From: Desulfobacteraceae bacterium
GTDB lineage: Bacteria > Desulfobacterota > Desulfobacteria > Desulfobacterales > Desulfobacteraceae
Assembly: GCA_015486915.1 (NCBI GenBank)
Contig: WFQS01000319.1
Location: 1 to 19,258, forward strand
DNA length: 19,258 nt
Direction: 5' to 3'
Shown here: positions 8,059 through 16,181 of the stretch, one piece after another
Layout of the letters: every line of letters starts with the position of its first letter
Numbering within the stretch: the stretch's first letter is position 1
Position numbers and translations under genes: made by a program
Notes under the pieces: model-generated
Seen by the model: only the letters and a program-made list of their open reading frames with translations
Databases searched by the model: none
Told to the model about the DNA's origin: nothing

Positions 8059-8598
8059 ATGTCTCGAATAGGTAAAAAGCCGATCCAGATTCCAGAAAAG
8101 GTTGAAGTGAACGTAAAGGACGATTCCATCATGGTAAAGGGTCCTAAAGGTTCACTTATCCGTACTCTGCATCGTGCTGTCAGTATAAAAATTGATAATG
8201 GAATTCTTGAAGTTGTACCACGTTCAAACGGACGTCAGAATCTTGCCTTTCAGGGTCTTTTCAGATCATTGATAGCCAATATGATAACCGGTGTATTAAA
8301 GGGATATGAAAGGACTCTTTTGATTTCCGGAATAGGATATCGTGCCGAGATTAAAGGCAGTTCTGTTGTGCTTAATGTTGGATATTCCAATCCGGTCAAT
8401 TTCGTTCTTCCCGATGGGATAAGCGCAAGTGTAGAAAAAAATACAAAAATTGTTCTGTCAGGAATTGATAAAGAAGTTGTTGGAGAAACTGCAGCAAGAA
8501 TCAGAAGAGTGAGACCTCCGGAACCTTATAAAGGGAAGGGGATCATGTATTCAGATGAGAGAATAATCAAAAAAGCAGGAAAAACTGCAGCAAAATAA
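8059..8598 (+). CDS. rplF: 50S ribosomal protein L6
   Basis: L6 binds 23S rRNA near the factor-binding site and the sarcin-ricin loop. The 179 residues start MSRIGKKPIQIPEKVEVNVK and contain VKGPKGSLIRTLH, the repeat-like second domain with GYERTLLISGIGYRAEIKGS and LNVGYSNPVNFVLPDGI, and the C-terminal signature RRVRPPEPYKGKGIMYSDE. TAGGAGGA precedes the ATG at a good distance. rplR follows after 25 bases. Confidence 0.98.
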   Translation: MSRIGKKPIQIPEKVEVNVKDDSIMVKGPKGSLIRTLHRAVSIKIDNGILEVVPRSNGRQNLAFQGLFRSLIANMITGVLKGYERTLLISGIGYRAEIKGSSVVLNVGYSNPVNFVLPDGISASVEKNTKIVLSGIDKEVVGETAARIRRVRPPEPYKGKGIMYSDERIIKKAGKTAAK

Positions 8599-8623
8599 TT
8601 AAAATTCCAGGGGATAGAGCATC

Positions 8624-8995
8624 ATGTCAAATAAATCTGCAATAAAGCGCATTGCACGGCTTAAAAGAAAAAGAAGGATAAGAAAAGGTATAACCGGTAC
8701 AAATGAGCGTCCAAGACTCAGTGTATTCAGGAGCTCGAATCATATTTATGCTCAGATCATAGATGATGAAAAGCGTGAAACAATGGTTTCTGCATCCACC
8801 TGTGATAATGAGTTCAAAGAGACCGGTGCAAAAGGCGGTGATAAAAAAGCTGCTGCTGCTGTTGGAAAAATTATTGGCAAAAGGGCTCTTGATAAAGGGA
8901 TCAAAAAAGTTGTTTTTGACAGGAACGGTTTTCTTTATCATGGACGTATCAAATCACTTTCAGACGGAGCCCGGGAAGCTGGGTTGAATTTCTAA
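8624..8995 (+). CDS. rplR: 50S ribosomal protein L18
   Basis: L18 binds 5S rRNA together with L5 and attaches it to the 50S subunit. The 123 residues show the basic N terminus [20 protein letters not shown], the core [38 protein letters not shown] and the conserved end [20 protein letters not shown] followed by [17 protein letters not shown] lies upstream of the ATG. It ends 17 bases before the TTG of rpsE. Confidence 0.98.
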   Translation: MSNKSAIKRIARLKRKRRIRKGITGTNERPRLSVFRSSNHIYAQIIDDEKRETMVSASTCDNEFKETGAKGGDKKAAAAVGKIIGKRALDKGIKKVVFDRNGFLYHGRIKSLSDGAREAGLNF

Positions 8996-9012
8996 TTTAA
9001 GGAGGAAGTTCC

Positions 9013-9513
9013 TTGGCGAGAAGACAGAGAGAAACAGAAGAAAATAATTTGATCGATAAGGTTGTAAGGATCAACAGGGTAGCAAAGGTTGTTAAGGGCG
9101 GCAGGAATTTCAGCTTCAGCGCTCTTGTTGTGGTAGGTGATGGAGAGGGCAGTGTCGGATATGGTCTGGGAAAAGCCGGTGAAGTTCCCGAAGCCATCAG
9201 AAAAGGGCTTGATAAAGCCAAAAAATCAATGAAAAAAGTCCCTGTTCAGGATGGAACAATTCCATTTGAGGTAGTAGGCCATGCCGGTGCAGGAAGGGTG
9301 CTGCTTAAACCGGCATCTCCCGGAACCGGAGTAATTGCAGGTGGCGGAGTACGAGCGGTACTTGAAGCAGCAGGTGTAACGGATATTCTGACTAAATGTT
9401 TAGGAACAAATAATACTCAGAATGTTGTAAGGGCTACTATGGCAGGCTTGATGTCACTTGAAACAAAGGAAGAGGTCGCAAAAAGGCGCGGCCTGAAACC
9501 TGAAGAGATATAA
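9013..9513 (+). CDS. rpsE: 30S ribosomal protein S5
   Basis: S5 takes part in mRNA unwinding at the entry channel and in decoding accuracy. The 166 residues carry the N-terminal double-stranded RNA-binding-like domain ([40 protein letters not shown]) and the C-terminal domain with [20 protein letters not shown] and the [19 protein letters not shown] block. The frame starts at a TTG (9013) with a full AAGGAGG at 8999-9005 spaced 7 bases. rpmD follows after 15 bases. Confidence 0.98.
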   Translation: MARRQRETEENNLIDKVVRINRVAKVVKGGRNFSFSALVVVGDGEGSVGYGLGKAGEVPEAIRKGLDKAKKSMKKVPVQDGTIPFEVVGHAGAGRVLLKPASPGTGVIAGGGVRAVLEAAGVTDILTKCLGTNNTQNVVRATMAGLMSLETKEEVAKRRGLKPEEI

Positions 9514-9528
9514 AAAGAGGGGCTTGTA

Positions 9529-9714
9529 ATGTCAGGTAAATTAAAAATTACACAGATCAGAAGTACCATTGGACGGCCTGAAAAGCATAGAAGGATAATT
9601 CGTGCTCTTGGCTTGAAAAGAATGCATATGACGGTTGAGCATAATATGAATCCTGCCATTTATGGCATGGTTAAAAAAATTCCTCATCTCGTAACTGTGG
9701 AGGAAATAAAATAA
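9529..9714 (+). CDS. rpmD: 50S ribosomal protein L30
   Basis: L30 is a small 23S rRNA-binding protein, missing in some bacterial groups but present here. The 61 residues show LKITQIRSTIGRPEKHRRII (the typical Q-x-R-S-x-I-G-x-x-x-x-H/Q block), then RALGLKRMHMTVEHN and the VKKIPHLVTVEE end. AGAGGGG precedes the ATG. The final A of its stop codon TAA is the first base of the rplO ATG, so the two genes are translationally coupled. Confidence 0.97.
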   Translation: MSGKLKITQIRSTIGRPEKHRRIIRALGLKRMHMTVEHNMNPAIYGMVKKIPHLVTVEEIK

Positions 9715-10151
9715 TGAAACTCCATGAATTATCTCCCGCAGCAGGGAGCACAAAAAAAAGGAAACGTGTGGGAAGGGGTGTAGGATCAGGTATGGGTTCA
9801 ACATCCACAAGGGGAAATAAAGGTCATAATTCAAGATCAGGAGGAGGAGTGAGACCTGGTTTTGAAGGTGGTCAGATGCCGCTGCACAGACGTCTTCCAA
9901 AACGCGGTTTTACAAGTATTTCAAAGAAAGTGATCTCCGTTGTAAACATAAATGCCCTTGATCGGTTTGAAGCAGGTTCCACTGTGGATATCAAGGCATT
10001 AAGGGAAGCAGGTCTTGTCAAGGGTAAAATTGACGGAGTGAAAATTCTAGGCACAGGAGAAATAAAGAAATCTCTTTCGTTTAAGAATTGTCTTGTCAGC
10101 AAAAATGCCAGGGCAAAGATTGAATCTGCCGGTGGAAATATTGAATTATAA
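9714..10151 (+). CDS. rplO: 50S ribosomal protein L15
   Basis: L15 is a 23S rRNA-binding assembly protein. The 145 residues have the usual glycine- and arginine-rich extension, MKLHELSPAAGSTKKRKRVG then RGVGSGMGSTSTRGNKGHNS and GGGVRPGFEGGQMPLHRRLP, and the globular C-terminal part with VDIKALREAGLV and VKILGTGEIKKSLSF. The ATG overlaps the rpmD stop by one base and GGAGG sits inside the end of rpmD. It is followed by secY after 17 bases. Confidence 0.98.
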   Translation: MKLHELSPAAGSTKKRKRVGRGVGSGMGSTSTRGNKGHNSRSGGGVRPGFEGGQMPLHRRLPKRGFTSISKKVISVVNINALDRFEAGSTVDIKALREAGLVKGKIDGVKILGTGEIKKSLSFKNCLVSKNARAKIESAGGNIEL

Positions 10152-10168
10152 TTTAATCCGAGGTTTAC

Positions 10169-11485
10169 ATGCTTGAGAGCAGTTATAAGAATATAGTTAA
10201 GCTTCCTGAACTTAAAAAAAAGCTTTTAATGACATTTGCCCTGCTGTTTGTTTACAGGATAGGAGTTGTAGTACCTACTCCAGGGATTGACACAGCAGCG
10301 CTTGCTTCTTTTTTTGACAGTGCCAGGGGTACCCTTTTTGCAATGTTTAATATGTTTTCGGGAGGTGCCTTAAGCAGGCTCTCTGTCTTTGCTTTGGGTA
10401 TAATGCCGTATATCAGTGCTGCAATTATACTTGAGTTGATGACTGTTGTTATTCCACATCTTGAGCAACTCTCCAAAGAAGGGGAATCGGGAAGGAAGAA
10501 AATCACAGAATATACAAGGTACTGCACAATCCTGTTAAGTGTTATTCAGGGCTTTGGAATAAGTGTGGGGCTTGAAAGTATGACTTCTCCTGCAGGATCA
10601 CCCATTGTGATGCATCCGGGCTGGTCTTTCCGTATTTTAACGGTGATTACCCTGACAGCAGGTACGGCATTTATCATGTGGCTTGGCGAGCAGATTACTG
10701 AAAGGGGAATTGGCAACGGTATCTCACTTATTATTTTTGCCGGAATTGTGGCAAGAATGCCATCTGCCGTGGGCAATGTTCTGCGCCTTGTATCAAGCGG
10801 TGAGATGGGAATTTTTTCCATAATTATATTAACAGTTCTTATGGTTGCCGTAATAGCTTTTATAATTTATATGGAACAGGCACAGCGCAGAATTCCAGTT
10901 CAATATGCCAAGCGTGTTGTCGGTCGTAAAATGTACGGTGGGCAGAGTTCACATCTACCCCTTAAAATAAACACATCCGGCGTGATTCCACCTATATTTG
11001 CCTCATCTATTATAATGTTTCCCGCAACCATTGCAAATTTTATAAATCTGCCCATTATGAAAACGGTTTCGTCTTTATTGATGCCGGGTACCATTGTCTA
11101 TAACTTAATTTATATAGGCTTTATAGTTTTTTTCTGTTTCTTTTATACTGCCGTGACCTTTAATCCTGATGATACTGCAGAAAATATGAAAAAAAATGGC
11201 GGATATATTCCTGGAATAAGGCCAGGAAAAAAGACCGCAGAATATATTGATAAGGTTTTGACAAGAATTACCATGGGAGGTGCAGTTTATGTATCCGCAG
11301 TATGTGTCCTTCCAACACTGCTAATGACTAAGTTCAACGTACCTTTTTACTTTGGCGGAACTGCACTCCTTATCGTTGTGCAGGTGGCCATTGATACAAT
11401 TGCCCAGATCGAAGCCCATCTTATTACAAGAAATTATGAGGGTTTTCTTGGAAGGTCCGGTGGAAGTAATAAGTCAAGAAGATAA
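10169..11485 (+). CDS. secY: Protein translocase channel subunit SecY
   Basis: SecY is the ten-helix membrane channel through which proteins are secreted or inserted, with SecE, SecG and SecA. The 438 residues match the family. Hydrophobic segments run from about 20 to 415; recognisable blocks are the plug-side [20 protein letters not shown] (60-79), [15 protein letters not shown] (80-94), [19 protein letters not shown] (176-194), [20 protein letters not shown] (257-276) and the cytosolic end [15 protein letters not shown] (412-426). The start is the ATG at 10169 with CCGAGG upstream. Its place after rplO is the normal end of the spc operon, but adk and map, which often follow, are absent; infA comes next. 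Confidence 0.98.
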   Translation: MLESSYKNIVKLPELKKKLLMTFALLFVYRIGVVVPTPGIDTAALASFFDSARGTLFAMFNMFSGGALSRLSVFALGIMPYISAAIILELMTVVIPHLEQLSKEGESGRKKITEYTRYCTILLSVIQGFGISVGLESMTSPAGSPIVMHPGWSFRILTVITLTAGTAFIMWLGEQITERGIGNGISLIIFAGIVARMPSAVGNVLRLVSSGEMGIFSIIILTVLMVAVIAFIIYMEQAQRRIPVQYAKRVVGRKMYGGQSSHLPLKINTSGVIPPIFASSIIMFPATIANFINLPIMKTVSSLLMPGTIVYNLIYIGFIVFFCFFYTAVTFNPDDTAENMKKNGGYIPGIRPGKKTAEYIDKVLTRITMGGAVYVSAVCVLPTLLMTKFNVPFYFGGTALLIVVQVAIDTIAQIEAHLITRNYEGFLGRSGGSNKSRR

Positions 11486-11500
11486 TTTTCTGCGTTTCCA

Positions 11501-11525
11501 GTTCAATTTTTTTTTGTAAAAGAAC
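11501..11525 (+). other. T9 run and small hairpin in secY-infA spacer
   Basis: Sixteen bases after secY lies a GTTC/GAAC stem (11501-11504 with 11522-11525) extended by TTTT/AAAA, and it contains nine consecutive T (11507-11515). There is no GC-rich stem before the T run, so it is not a normal terminator. It is the only homopolymer of this length near a gene boundary here. Confidence 0.2.
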
Positions 11526-11545
11526 AATATTATAAGGGGTGGATT

Positions 11546-11764
11546 ATGGCTAAGGAAGAACCGATAAAGGTTGAAGGAATAGTACTTGAAACTTTGCCAA
11601 ATGCAATGTTTAAAGTGGAACTTGAGAATAAACATCAGCTTCTTGCACATATTTCCGGCAAGATGAGGATGCATTTTATAAAAATTCTCCCTGGTGATAA
11701 GGTTAGCGTGGAAATGTCACCTTATGATCTCACTAGAGGACGAATTACATATCGCTATAAATAA
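11546..11764 (+). CDS. infA: Translation initiation factor IF-1
   Basis: IF-1 is an OB-fold protein that blocks the 30S A site during initiation and helps IF-2 and IF-3. The 72 residues match the family exactly in length: [20 protein letters not shown], then [40 protein letters not shown] and [21 protein letters not shown] precedes the ATG. It lies 60 bases after secY and 155 bases before rpmJ. Confidence 0.98.
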   Translation: MAKEEPIKVEGIVLETLPNAMFKVELENKHQLLAHISGKMRMHFIKILPGDKVSVEMSPYDLTRGRITYRYK

Positions 11765-11919
11765 GAATATGCCGGTATTTTGGTTTTTATTTTATTATAA
11801 CGGCCATGAGGCCGATCTGGTGGCTTTTAAACGGCCTCAGAACAAATATAGAAATTCTTATCATGACAAGGTACTTTGAAGGAGTTTCGTGTAAAGAGTA
11901 TTTAAGGAGTTTAATAGAT
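11765..11919 (+). promoter_or_regulatory. Structured rpmJ leader with alternative helices
   Basis: This is the longest gene-free stretch on the + strand. CGGCC 11801-11805 pairs with GGCCG 11810-11814 (ATGA loop), or TGAGGCCG 11807-11814 pairs perfectly with CGGCCTCA 11832-11839; both cannot form. Downstream, GAAATTCTT 11851-11859 pairs with AGGAGTTTC 11880-11888 (two G-T pairs). The 9-mer AAGGAGTTT at 11879-11887 recurs at 11904-11912 as the real rpmJ ribosome site, so the arm 11852-11859 could pair with either copy. TATAAC at 11796 resembles a -10 box but has no good -35. A cis-acting r-protein or alpha-operon leader is possible; this is inference. Confidence 0.35.
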
Positions 11920-12033
11920 ATGAAAGTCAGAGCTTCAGTAAAAAAAATTTGTAAAGATTGTAAAATCGTTCGCAGACGTGGAGTCGTCAGGGTGATTTGT
12001 GTTAATAAACGTCATAATCAAAGGCAAGGATAG
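11920..12033 (+). CDS. rpmJ: 50S ribosomal protein L36, zinc-binding form
   Basis: L36 is the smallest 50S protein and stabilises 23S rRNA folds at the base of the stalk region. From the ATG at 11920 there are 37 residues starting [20 protein letters not shown], with zinc ligands Cys11, Cys14, Cys27 and His32, the zinc-replete form. AAGGAGT at 11904-11910 lies 9 bases upstream. The frame stays open back to 11806, but those 38 codons match nothing in L36 and are leader sequence. rpsM starts 12 bases later. Confidence 0.97.
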   Translation: MKVRASVKKICKDCKIVRRRGVVRVICVNKRHNQRQG

Positions 12034-12045
12034 GGGGCAAAAGGC

Positions 12046-12414
12046 GTGGCAAGAATTGCAGGTGTAGACTTACCAAGAAATAAGCATGTGGAAATCGCTC
12101 TAACCTATATTTATGGCATTGGAATGAGCAGATCCAAAGATATCATTGCCAAGGTTGGAATTGATCCGGAAACTAAATCTGATGATCTTACCGAAGAGCA
12201 GACCAATGAGATCAGGAAAGTTATTGACAGCGAGTACAAGGTTGAAGGTGAATTACGAACTGAAACATCCATGAATATTAAGAGGTTGATGGATCTTGGA
12301 TGCTATCGAGGACTTAGACACAGAAGATCTCTTCCATGCCATGGTCAGAGAACCAGTACCAATGCAAGGACCAGAAAAGGACCTAAAAGAGCGGCTGTCA
12401 AAAAGAAAAAATAA
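12046..12414 (+). CDS. rpsM: 30S ribosomal protein S13
   Basis: S13 is a 30S head protein that contacts the P-site tRNA and bridges to L5. The 122 residues begin [20 protein letters not shown], so initiation is at the GTG of 12046, with GGGGG at 12033-12037 as the ribosome site. The helix-two-turn-helix region [19 protein letters not shown] and the C-terminal signature [20 protein letters not shown] plus NARTRKGP are clear. The lysine-rich tail is normal. It opens the alpha cluster, ahead of rpsK by 49 bases. Confidence 0.98.
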   Translation: MARIAGVDLPRNKHVEIALTYIYGIGMSRSKDIIAKVGIDPETKSDDLTEEQTNEIRKVIDSEYKVEGELRTETSMNIKRLMDLGCYRGLRHRRSLPCHGQRTSTNARTRKGPKRAAVKKKK

Positions 12415-12463
12415 ACTATGTGCAGGATAAATTATTGGGTTAACCAGGAGGCATAATTAGACT

Positions 12464-12859
12464 ATGGCAAAGAAGACCAAAAAGAGTGTTGCTAAGAAAA
12501 GAATTAAAAAGAATATATCAACCGGAGTTGTCCATATCCAATCGACATTCAATAATACCATTGTAACCATAACTGATGAGGCAGGAAATACAATTGCCTG
12601 GTCAAGTTCCGGAATACAGGGATTCAAGGGATCCAGAAAAAGTACACCATTTGCTTCTAAGCTTGCTGCTGAAGATGCCGGTACAAAGGCAATGGAACAC
12701 GGCATGAAAAATGTCAGTGTTTATGTTAAGGGACCTGGTGCTGGAAGGGAATCTGCCCTCAGGGCACTACATGCCCAGGGGTTTAACATTTTATTCATTA
12801 AAGATGTTACCCCTGTCCCGCATAATGGATGCCGTCCTCCCAAAAGGAGAAGGGTCTAA
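12464..12859 (+). CDS. rpsK: 30S ribosomal protein S11
   Basis: S11 lies on the 30S platform and helps select the correct tRNA-mRNA pairing. The 131 residues have a basic N terminus ([20 protein letters not shown]), [55 protein letters not shown] and the end [24 protein letters not shown] is about 12 bases from the ATG, longer than ideal, but no other start codon lies between and the family start is clear. A 107-base spacer separates it from rpsD. Confidence 0.98.
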   Translation: MAKKTKKSVAKKRIKKNISTGVVHIQSTFNNTIVTITDEAGNTIAWSSSGIQGFKGSRKSTPFASKLAAEDAGTKAMEHGMKNVSVYVKGPGAGRESALRALHAQGFNILFIKDVTPVPHNGCRPPKRRRV

Positions 12860-12966
12860 TCTGTTACTGCCGTTTCTTGTGAAGATTTTACGGTTTGTTT
12901 GAAAGTTCTTAAACCAACTGTGAATACGATGAATATTGTTGATAAGTTTTACAAAGGAGGAAAACG

Positions 12967-13593
12967 TTGTCACGTTATAGAGGTTCTGTTTGCCGTCAAT
13001 GCAGACGCGAAAATATGAAACTTTTTTTGAAGGGTGATAGATGCTTTTCAGATAAATGCAGTTTCGACAGAAAAGGGTACCCCCCGGGGCAGCATGGGCA
13101 GAGGCGTACAAAGAATTCAGATTATGGAATTCAGCTCAGGGAGAAACAAAAAGTAAGAAGGATATATGGGATTTCTGAAAAACAGTTTAGGATTATATTT
13201 AAAAGAGCTGACCGTAAGAAAGGTATCACTGGTGCCAACCTTTTGTCTCTCCTTGAAAGTCGTCTTGATAACGTAGTTTTTAGATTAGGATTTACAAGTT
13301 CCAGATCCCAGGGCCGCCATTTTGTTAAGCACAATCATTTTACTATAAATGGTTTAAAAGTCAATATTCCCTCTTATGTGATTAAAAGCGGTGATGTTGT
13401 TGAGGTAAGGGAAAAAAGCAGAAATATCCAGGCCATTACGGATTCATTGGATACCATTGTCAGACGTGGAGTCCCTCAATGGCTTGAACTTGATAAGGAC
13501 GGTTTCAAAGGAGTAGTCAAAACTATTCCTGCCCGTGAGGATGTTACCCTGCCGATACAGGAACAGCTGATAGTAGAGCTCTATTCAAAATAG
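12967..13593 (+). CDS. rpsD: 30S ribosomal protein S4, zinc-knuckle form
   Basis: S4 nucleates assembly of the 30S subunit and in E. coli represses the alpha operon. The 208 residues start at a TTG (12967) with a full AAGGAGG at 12954-12960 spaced 6 bases. The N-terminal zinc knuckle has Cys9, Cys12, Cys26 and Cys31, the cysteine-containing form. [14 protein letters not shown] follows, and the S4 RNA-binding domain lies at about 98-160 with [20 protein letters not shown] and [12 protein letters not shown]. The end, [14 protein letters not shown], is typical. A 14-base palindrome follows its stop. Confidence 0.98.
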   Translation: MSRYRGSVCRQCRRENMKLFLKGDRCFSDKCSFDRKGYPPGQHGQRRTKNSDYGIQLREKQKVRRIYGISEKQFRIIFKRADRKKGITGANLLSLLESRLDNVVFRLGFTSSRSQGRHFVKHNHFTINGLKVNIPSYVIKSGDVVEVREKSRNIQAITDSLDTIVRRGVPQWLELDKDGFKGVVKTIPAREDVTLPIQEQLIVELYSK

Positions 13594-13596
13594 ATG

Positions 13597-13610
13597 AACT
13601 GCATGCAGTT
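13597..13610. repeat. Perfect palindrome AACTGCATGCAGTT after rpsD
   Basis: AACTGCATGCAGTT is fully self-complementary and lies 3 bases after the rpsD stop, followed by TGTTCT. As RNA it can form a 5-pair stem with a CATG loop. With no real T run it is a weak attenuator at most; it could also be an operator or a processing site between rpsD and rpoA. No function is proven by the sequence. Confidence 0.3.
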
Positions 13611-13645
13611 TGTTCTCCCTATGAATTTATATCAGGAGATAAGCA

Positions 13646-14671
13646 ATGTCATCAGATGAACTTGTATATATGAACTGGCGCGAAATGATCAAGCCGGAAA
13701 AGGTTGCGGTTACCACAACCTCAGCATACGGTAAATTTGTATGTGAACCCCTGGAAAGGGGATTTGGTATAACAATCGGTAACTCTTTGAGGCGGACCAT
13801 ACTATCCTCTCTTTACGGAGCTGCTATAGTTTCTGTGAAATTTGAAGATGCTCTTCATGCTTACAGCACAATACCTGAAGTAAGAGAGGACGTTTCTGAG
13901 ATCATAATGAATCTAAAGGAACTTAATTTTAAGATTGATGATCCTGACGACAAAGTCCTGATTATCAATGCTAAAGGAGAAAAAGAGGTCACAGGAGCAG
14001 ATATTGTCTGCACCGACGGCGGAATGATTGAAGTGCTTAACCCGGGTCAGCACATTGCAAGTGTTTCAAAGGGTGGTGTGTTGAATATGAGTATGCTGGT
14101 TAAGATCGGCAAAGGCTATGCACTTGCCGATGCAAACAAGGATGAAGATGCTCCCACGGGAACTATTCCGGTTGACAGTGTATTCTCCCCCATAAGACGA
14201 GTGAAGTATGTTGTTGGTACTTCAAGGATCGGCCAGAAAACCGATTATGATAAACTTACAATGGAAGTGTGGACCGACGGAAGCGTGAGCCCTGAGGATT
14301 CTGTTGCCTATGCTGCCAAAATATTAAAGGAGCAGATGACTCCTTTTATCAGTTTTGATGAAGATATCGAGCCTGAACTTGATGAAGGGGATATTGAGGG
14401 TAAGGACAGGCGGTTTAATGATAATCTTTACAGAAGCGTTGATGAACTCGAGCTTTCTGTGAGAAGTGCCAATTGCCTAAAGAATGCAAATATTCTCAAG
14501 ATCTACCAGCTTGTTCAAAAAACTGACAATGAGATGCTGAAAACTAAAAATTTCGGCAGAAAATCCTTGAACGAAATTAAAGAGGTACTCAGCAGCATGG
14601 ATTTATCTCTGGGCATGGACCTTGAAGGATTTGAACCTCCTGAGGAGGATATAGATAAGGAAGGAGAATGA
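13646..14671 (+). CDS. rpoA: DNA-directed RNA polymerase subunit alpha
   Basis: The alpha subunit dimerises to nucleate RNA polymerase assembly, and its C-terminal domain contacts UP elements and activators. The 341 residues are slightly longer than the 329 of E. coli. The N-terminal domain has [20 protein letters not shown] (34-53), [20 protein letters not shown] and [20 protein letters not shown]. The C-terminal domain (about 262-325) has [17 protein letters not shown], with Arg273 equivalent to the DNA-contacting Arg265 of E. coli, and [15 protein letters not shown]. The acidic tail after 327 is a little long. CAGGAG precedes the ATG; rplQ starts 6 bases after the stop. Confidence 0.98.
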   Translation: MSSDELVYMNWREMIKPEKVAVTTTSAYGKFVCEPLERGFGITIGNSLRRTILSSLYGAAIVSVKFEDALHAYSTIPEVREDVSEIIMNLKELNFKIDDPDDKVLIINAKGEKEVTGADIVCTDGGMIEVLNPGQHIASVSKGGVLNMSMLVKIGKGYALADANKDEDAPTGTIPVDSVFSPIRRVKYVVGTSRIGQKTDYDKLTMEVWTDGSVSPEDSVAYAAKILKEQMTPFISFDEDIEPELDEGDIEGKDRRFNDNLYRSVDELELSVRSANCLKNANILKIYQLVQKTDNEMLKTKNFGRKSLNEIKEVLSSMDLSLGMDLEGFEPPEEDIDKEGE

Positions 14672-14677
14672 TTTCCA

Positions 14678-15037
14678 ATGAGACATAGAAAATCAGGCGT
14701 TAAACTGAATCGTACCTCAAGCCACAGAAAAGCCATGTTCAGAAACATGGTAACTTCCCTGTTTAAATATACCAGGATTAAGACGACTGAGGCAAAGGCA
14801 AAGGAACTTAGAAAACTGGCAGATAAAATGATCACCCTTGCAAAAAGAGGCGATCTGCATGCAAGACGTCAGGCTTTGTCAGTTATCAGGGAAAAAGATG
14901 TTGTCCATCAGCTTTTTAATGACGCTGCTGAGAAATTTGGCAACAGGCAGGGCGGTTATACGAGAATAATAAAGCTTGGCTTAAGAGCCGGAGATGCCGC
15001 ACCCATGACAATGATTGAACTGATTACCGAAGCCTGA
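14678..15037 (+). CDS. rplQ: 50S ribosomal protein L17
   Basis: L17 lies near the exit tunnel on the 50S surface. The 119 residues show [20 protein letters not shown] and [58 protein letters not shown] and the end of the family pattern, [27 protein letters not shown] lies in the end of rpoA, about 9-10 bases from the ATG. It is the last gene of the superoperon and the terminator follows 63 bases after its stop. Confidence 0.98.
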   Translation: MRHRKSGVKLNRTSSHRKAMFRNMVTSLFKYTRIKTTEAKAKELRKLADKMITLAKRGDLHARRQALSVIREKDVVHQLFNDAAEKFGNRQGGYTRIIKLGLRAGDAAPMTMIELITEA

Positions 15038-15100
15038 TTTATTTAAATTTAATAATCAGAGCTTTTTGGTTTGTTTAGTTAAAATCAGGTTAAAATTTTA

Positions 15101-15140
15101 GGTCCTGAGTACCATAAACGGTATTCAGGACCTTTTATTT
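15101..15140 (+). terminator. Intrinsic terminator between convergent units
   Basis: GGTCCTGAGTACC (15101-15113) pairs with GGTATTCAGGACC (15120-15132) over 13 positions with one G-T pair and a 6-base loop, followed by TTTTATTTTTTAT. It ends the rplQ transcript. On the - strand the same stem is followed by TAAAATTTTAACC, a poorer T tract, so it would stop the converging transcript less well. The TGA stop of the - strand GGDEF gene (15127-15125) lies inside the right arm. Confidence 0.9.
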
Positions 15141-16144
15141 TTTATATCATAAAGCCTCTGATCAGCTTTTTTAATAAGGTCATCTGAGGAGTTGATTTTT
15201 TTTTCAAGGGCAGAGGCGGAACCTGCGGAAAGTTTTATATAGAATTCTTCATTGTCTGTTATGACAGGGTGTTTACAAAGGTAATCTTTCACACGTAGAA
15301 TATACTGCTTTGAATTATCAAGATCAGTTGAAGGAAGTATCACTACAAACTCATCTCCTGCAAATCTTGATACGCTGTCTGTGCTGCGTTTCATTTTCAG
15401 AAGAGTGTCTGCAGTATGGACAAGGGCTGCATCCCCCTGATCATGGCCAAAGGTGTCATTAATTGATTTAAAATCATCAAGATCAAAGAAAATGACAGAC
15501 AGATCAGTAAGATAACGTTTAGAACGCTGAAATTCCCTGTTAAGAATTTTTTCCATGATTCTTCTGTTTAAAAGACCAGTTAAAGGATCATGGAACGCCA
15601 GATATTTCAATTGCTCATGGGCAGTTACATTGGAAAGACACAGGGATATTTTAATCCCAAGGCGGTCTAAGAGTTCAGTATCTATTCCTGGCGTAAATCT
15701 GTGTATGTTCATATCTCCCTGGTTCAGGCTTCCCACAATTTCACCATCCATGGTAATGGGAGTTATAGCAATTGATCCTATATCAAACCTGGCATCCAAT
15801 GGATACAATGGTTTAAAACGGTGCATTTTTCTGTTGGAGAGTATGGATTTTGTTACAAAACAATCAGTTATGGCACGAAAATTATTATATGAAATAAAAC
15901 CTGTCCTTGATTTAAGAAGTTCTGAATCCCGCATGGATTTAACCTGCAAAGAGATGGAACTTTCTTCAATGATGGAAATCCATACATGGGGTACATGAAA
16001 AGTAGTGCCTATCATTGTGAGCAGATTTTCAAAGAAATCTTTGAAATTGAGAATGGATAGTATGCTGTTTTCTATTTCATTGAATTTCCTGGCAGATTCT
16101 TCGTTTTGTCTAAGTATCTGCATTATTGATGGAGGAATTTGCAT
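15125..16144 (-). CDS. GAF/DUF484-like and GGDEF diguanylate cyclase
   Basis: A probable cytoplasmic diguanylate cyclase that makes c-di-GMP from two GTP; no membrane segment or signal peptide is seen. Of 339 residues, about 25-175 form a GAF-like sensor resembling DUF484 (GSIAITPITMDGEIVGSL, then RFTPGIDTELLDRLG), ligand unknown. The GGDEF domain runs from about 178 to 337: FHDPLTGLLNR (184-194), FFDLDDFKSINDTFGHDQGD (219-238, metal and substrate side) and AGDEF (262-266) in place of GGDEF, a variant active in other proteins. An intact RxxD inhibition site (RSTD 253-256) lies five residues before it. It follows moaA by 37 bases with no good ribosome site, so it is probably cotranscribed. Its partner process is unknown. 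Confidence 0.88.
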   Translation of the reverse strand: MQIPPSIMQILRQNEESARKFNEIENSILSILNFKDFFENLLTMIGTTFHVPHVWISIIEESSISLQVKSMRDSELLKSRTGFISYNNFRAITDCFVTKSILSNRKMHRFKPLYPLDARFDIGSIAITPITMDGEIVGSLNQGDMNIHRFTPGIDTELLDRLGIKISLCLSNVTAHEQLKYLAFHDPLTGLLNRRIMEKILNREFQRSKRYLTDLSVIFFDLDDFKSINDTFGHDQGDAALVHTADTLLKMKRSTDSVSRFAGDEFVVILPSTDLDNSKQYILRVKDYLCKHPVITDNEEFYIKLSAGSASALEKKINSSDDLIKKADQRLYDIKNKRS

Positions 16145-16181
16145 TGGTAAAATGTTTCATCCGGCATTTGAGGTTGTGTAT

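Noticed and set aside
11780..11801. Sigma-70 promoter before rpmJ (TTGGTT and TATAAC)
   Set aside because: The two boxes are only about 10 bases apart, far from the usual 16-18, and no other -35 fits.
11806..11919. Extended N terminus of L36 or a leader peptide before rpmJ
   Set aside because: The 38 extra codons resemble no L36 extension, lack a ribosome site, and the real start at 11920 has AAGGAGT at a normal distance.
15555..15998. 147-codon + strand frame inside the GGDEF gene
   Set aside because: Antisense to a gene with clear GGDEF motifs on the - strand; no family match seen.
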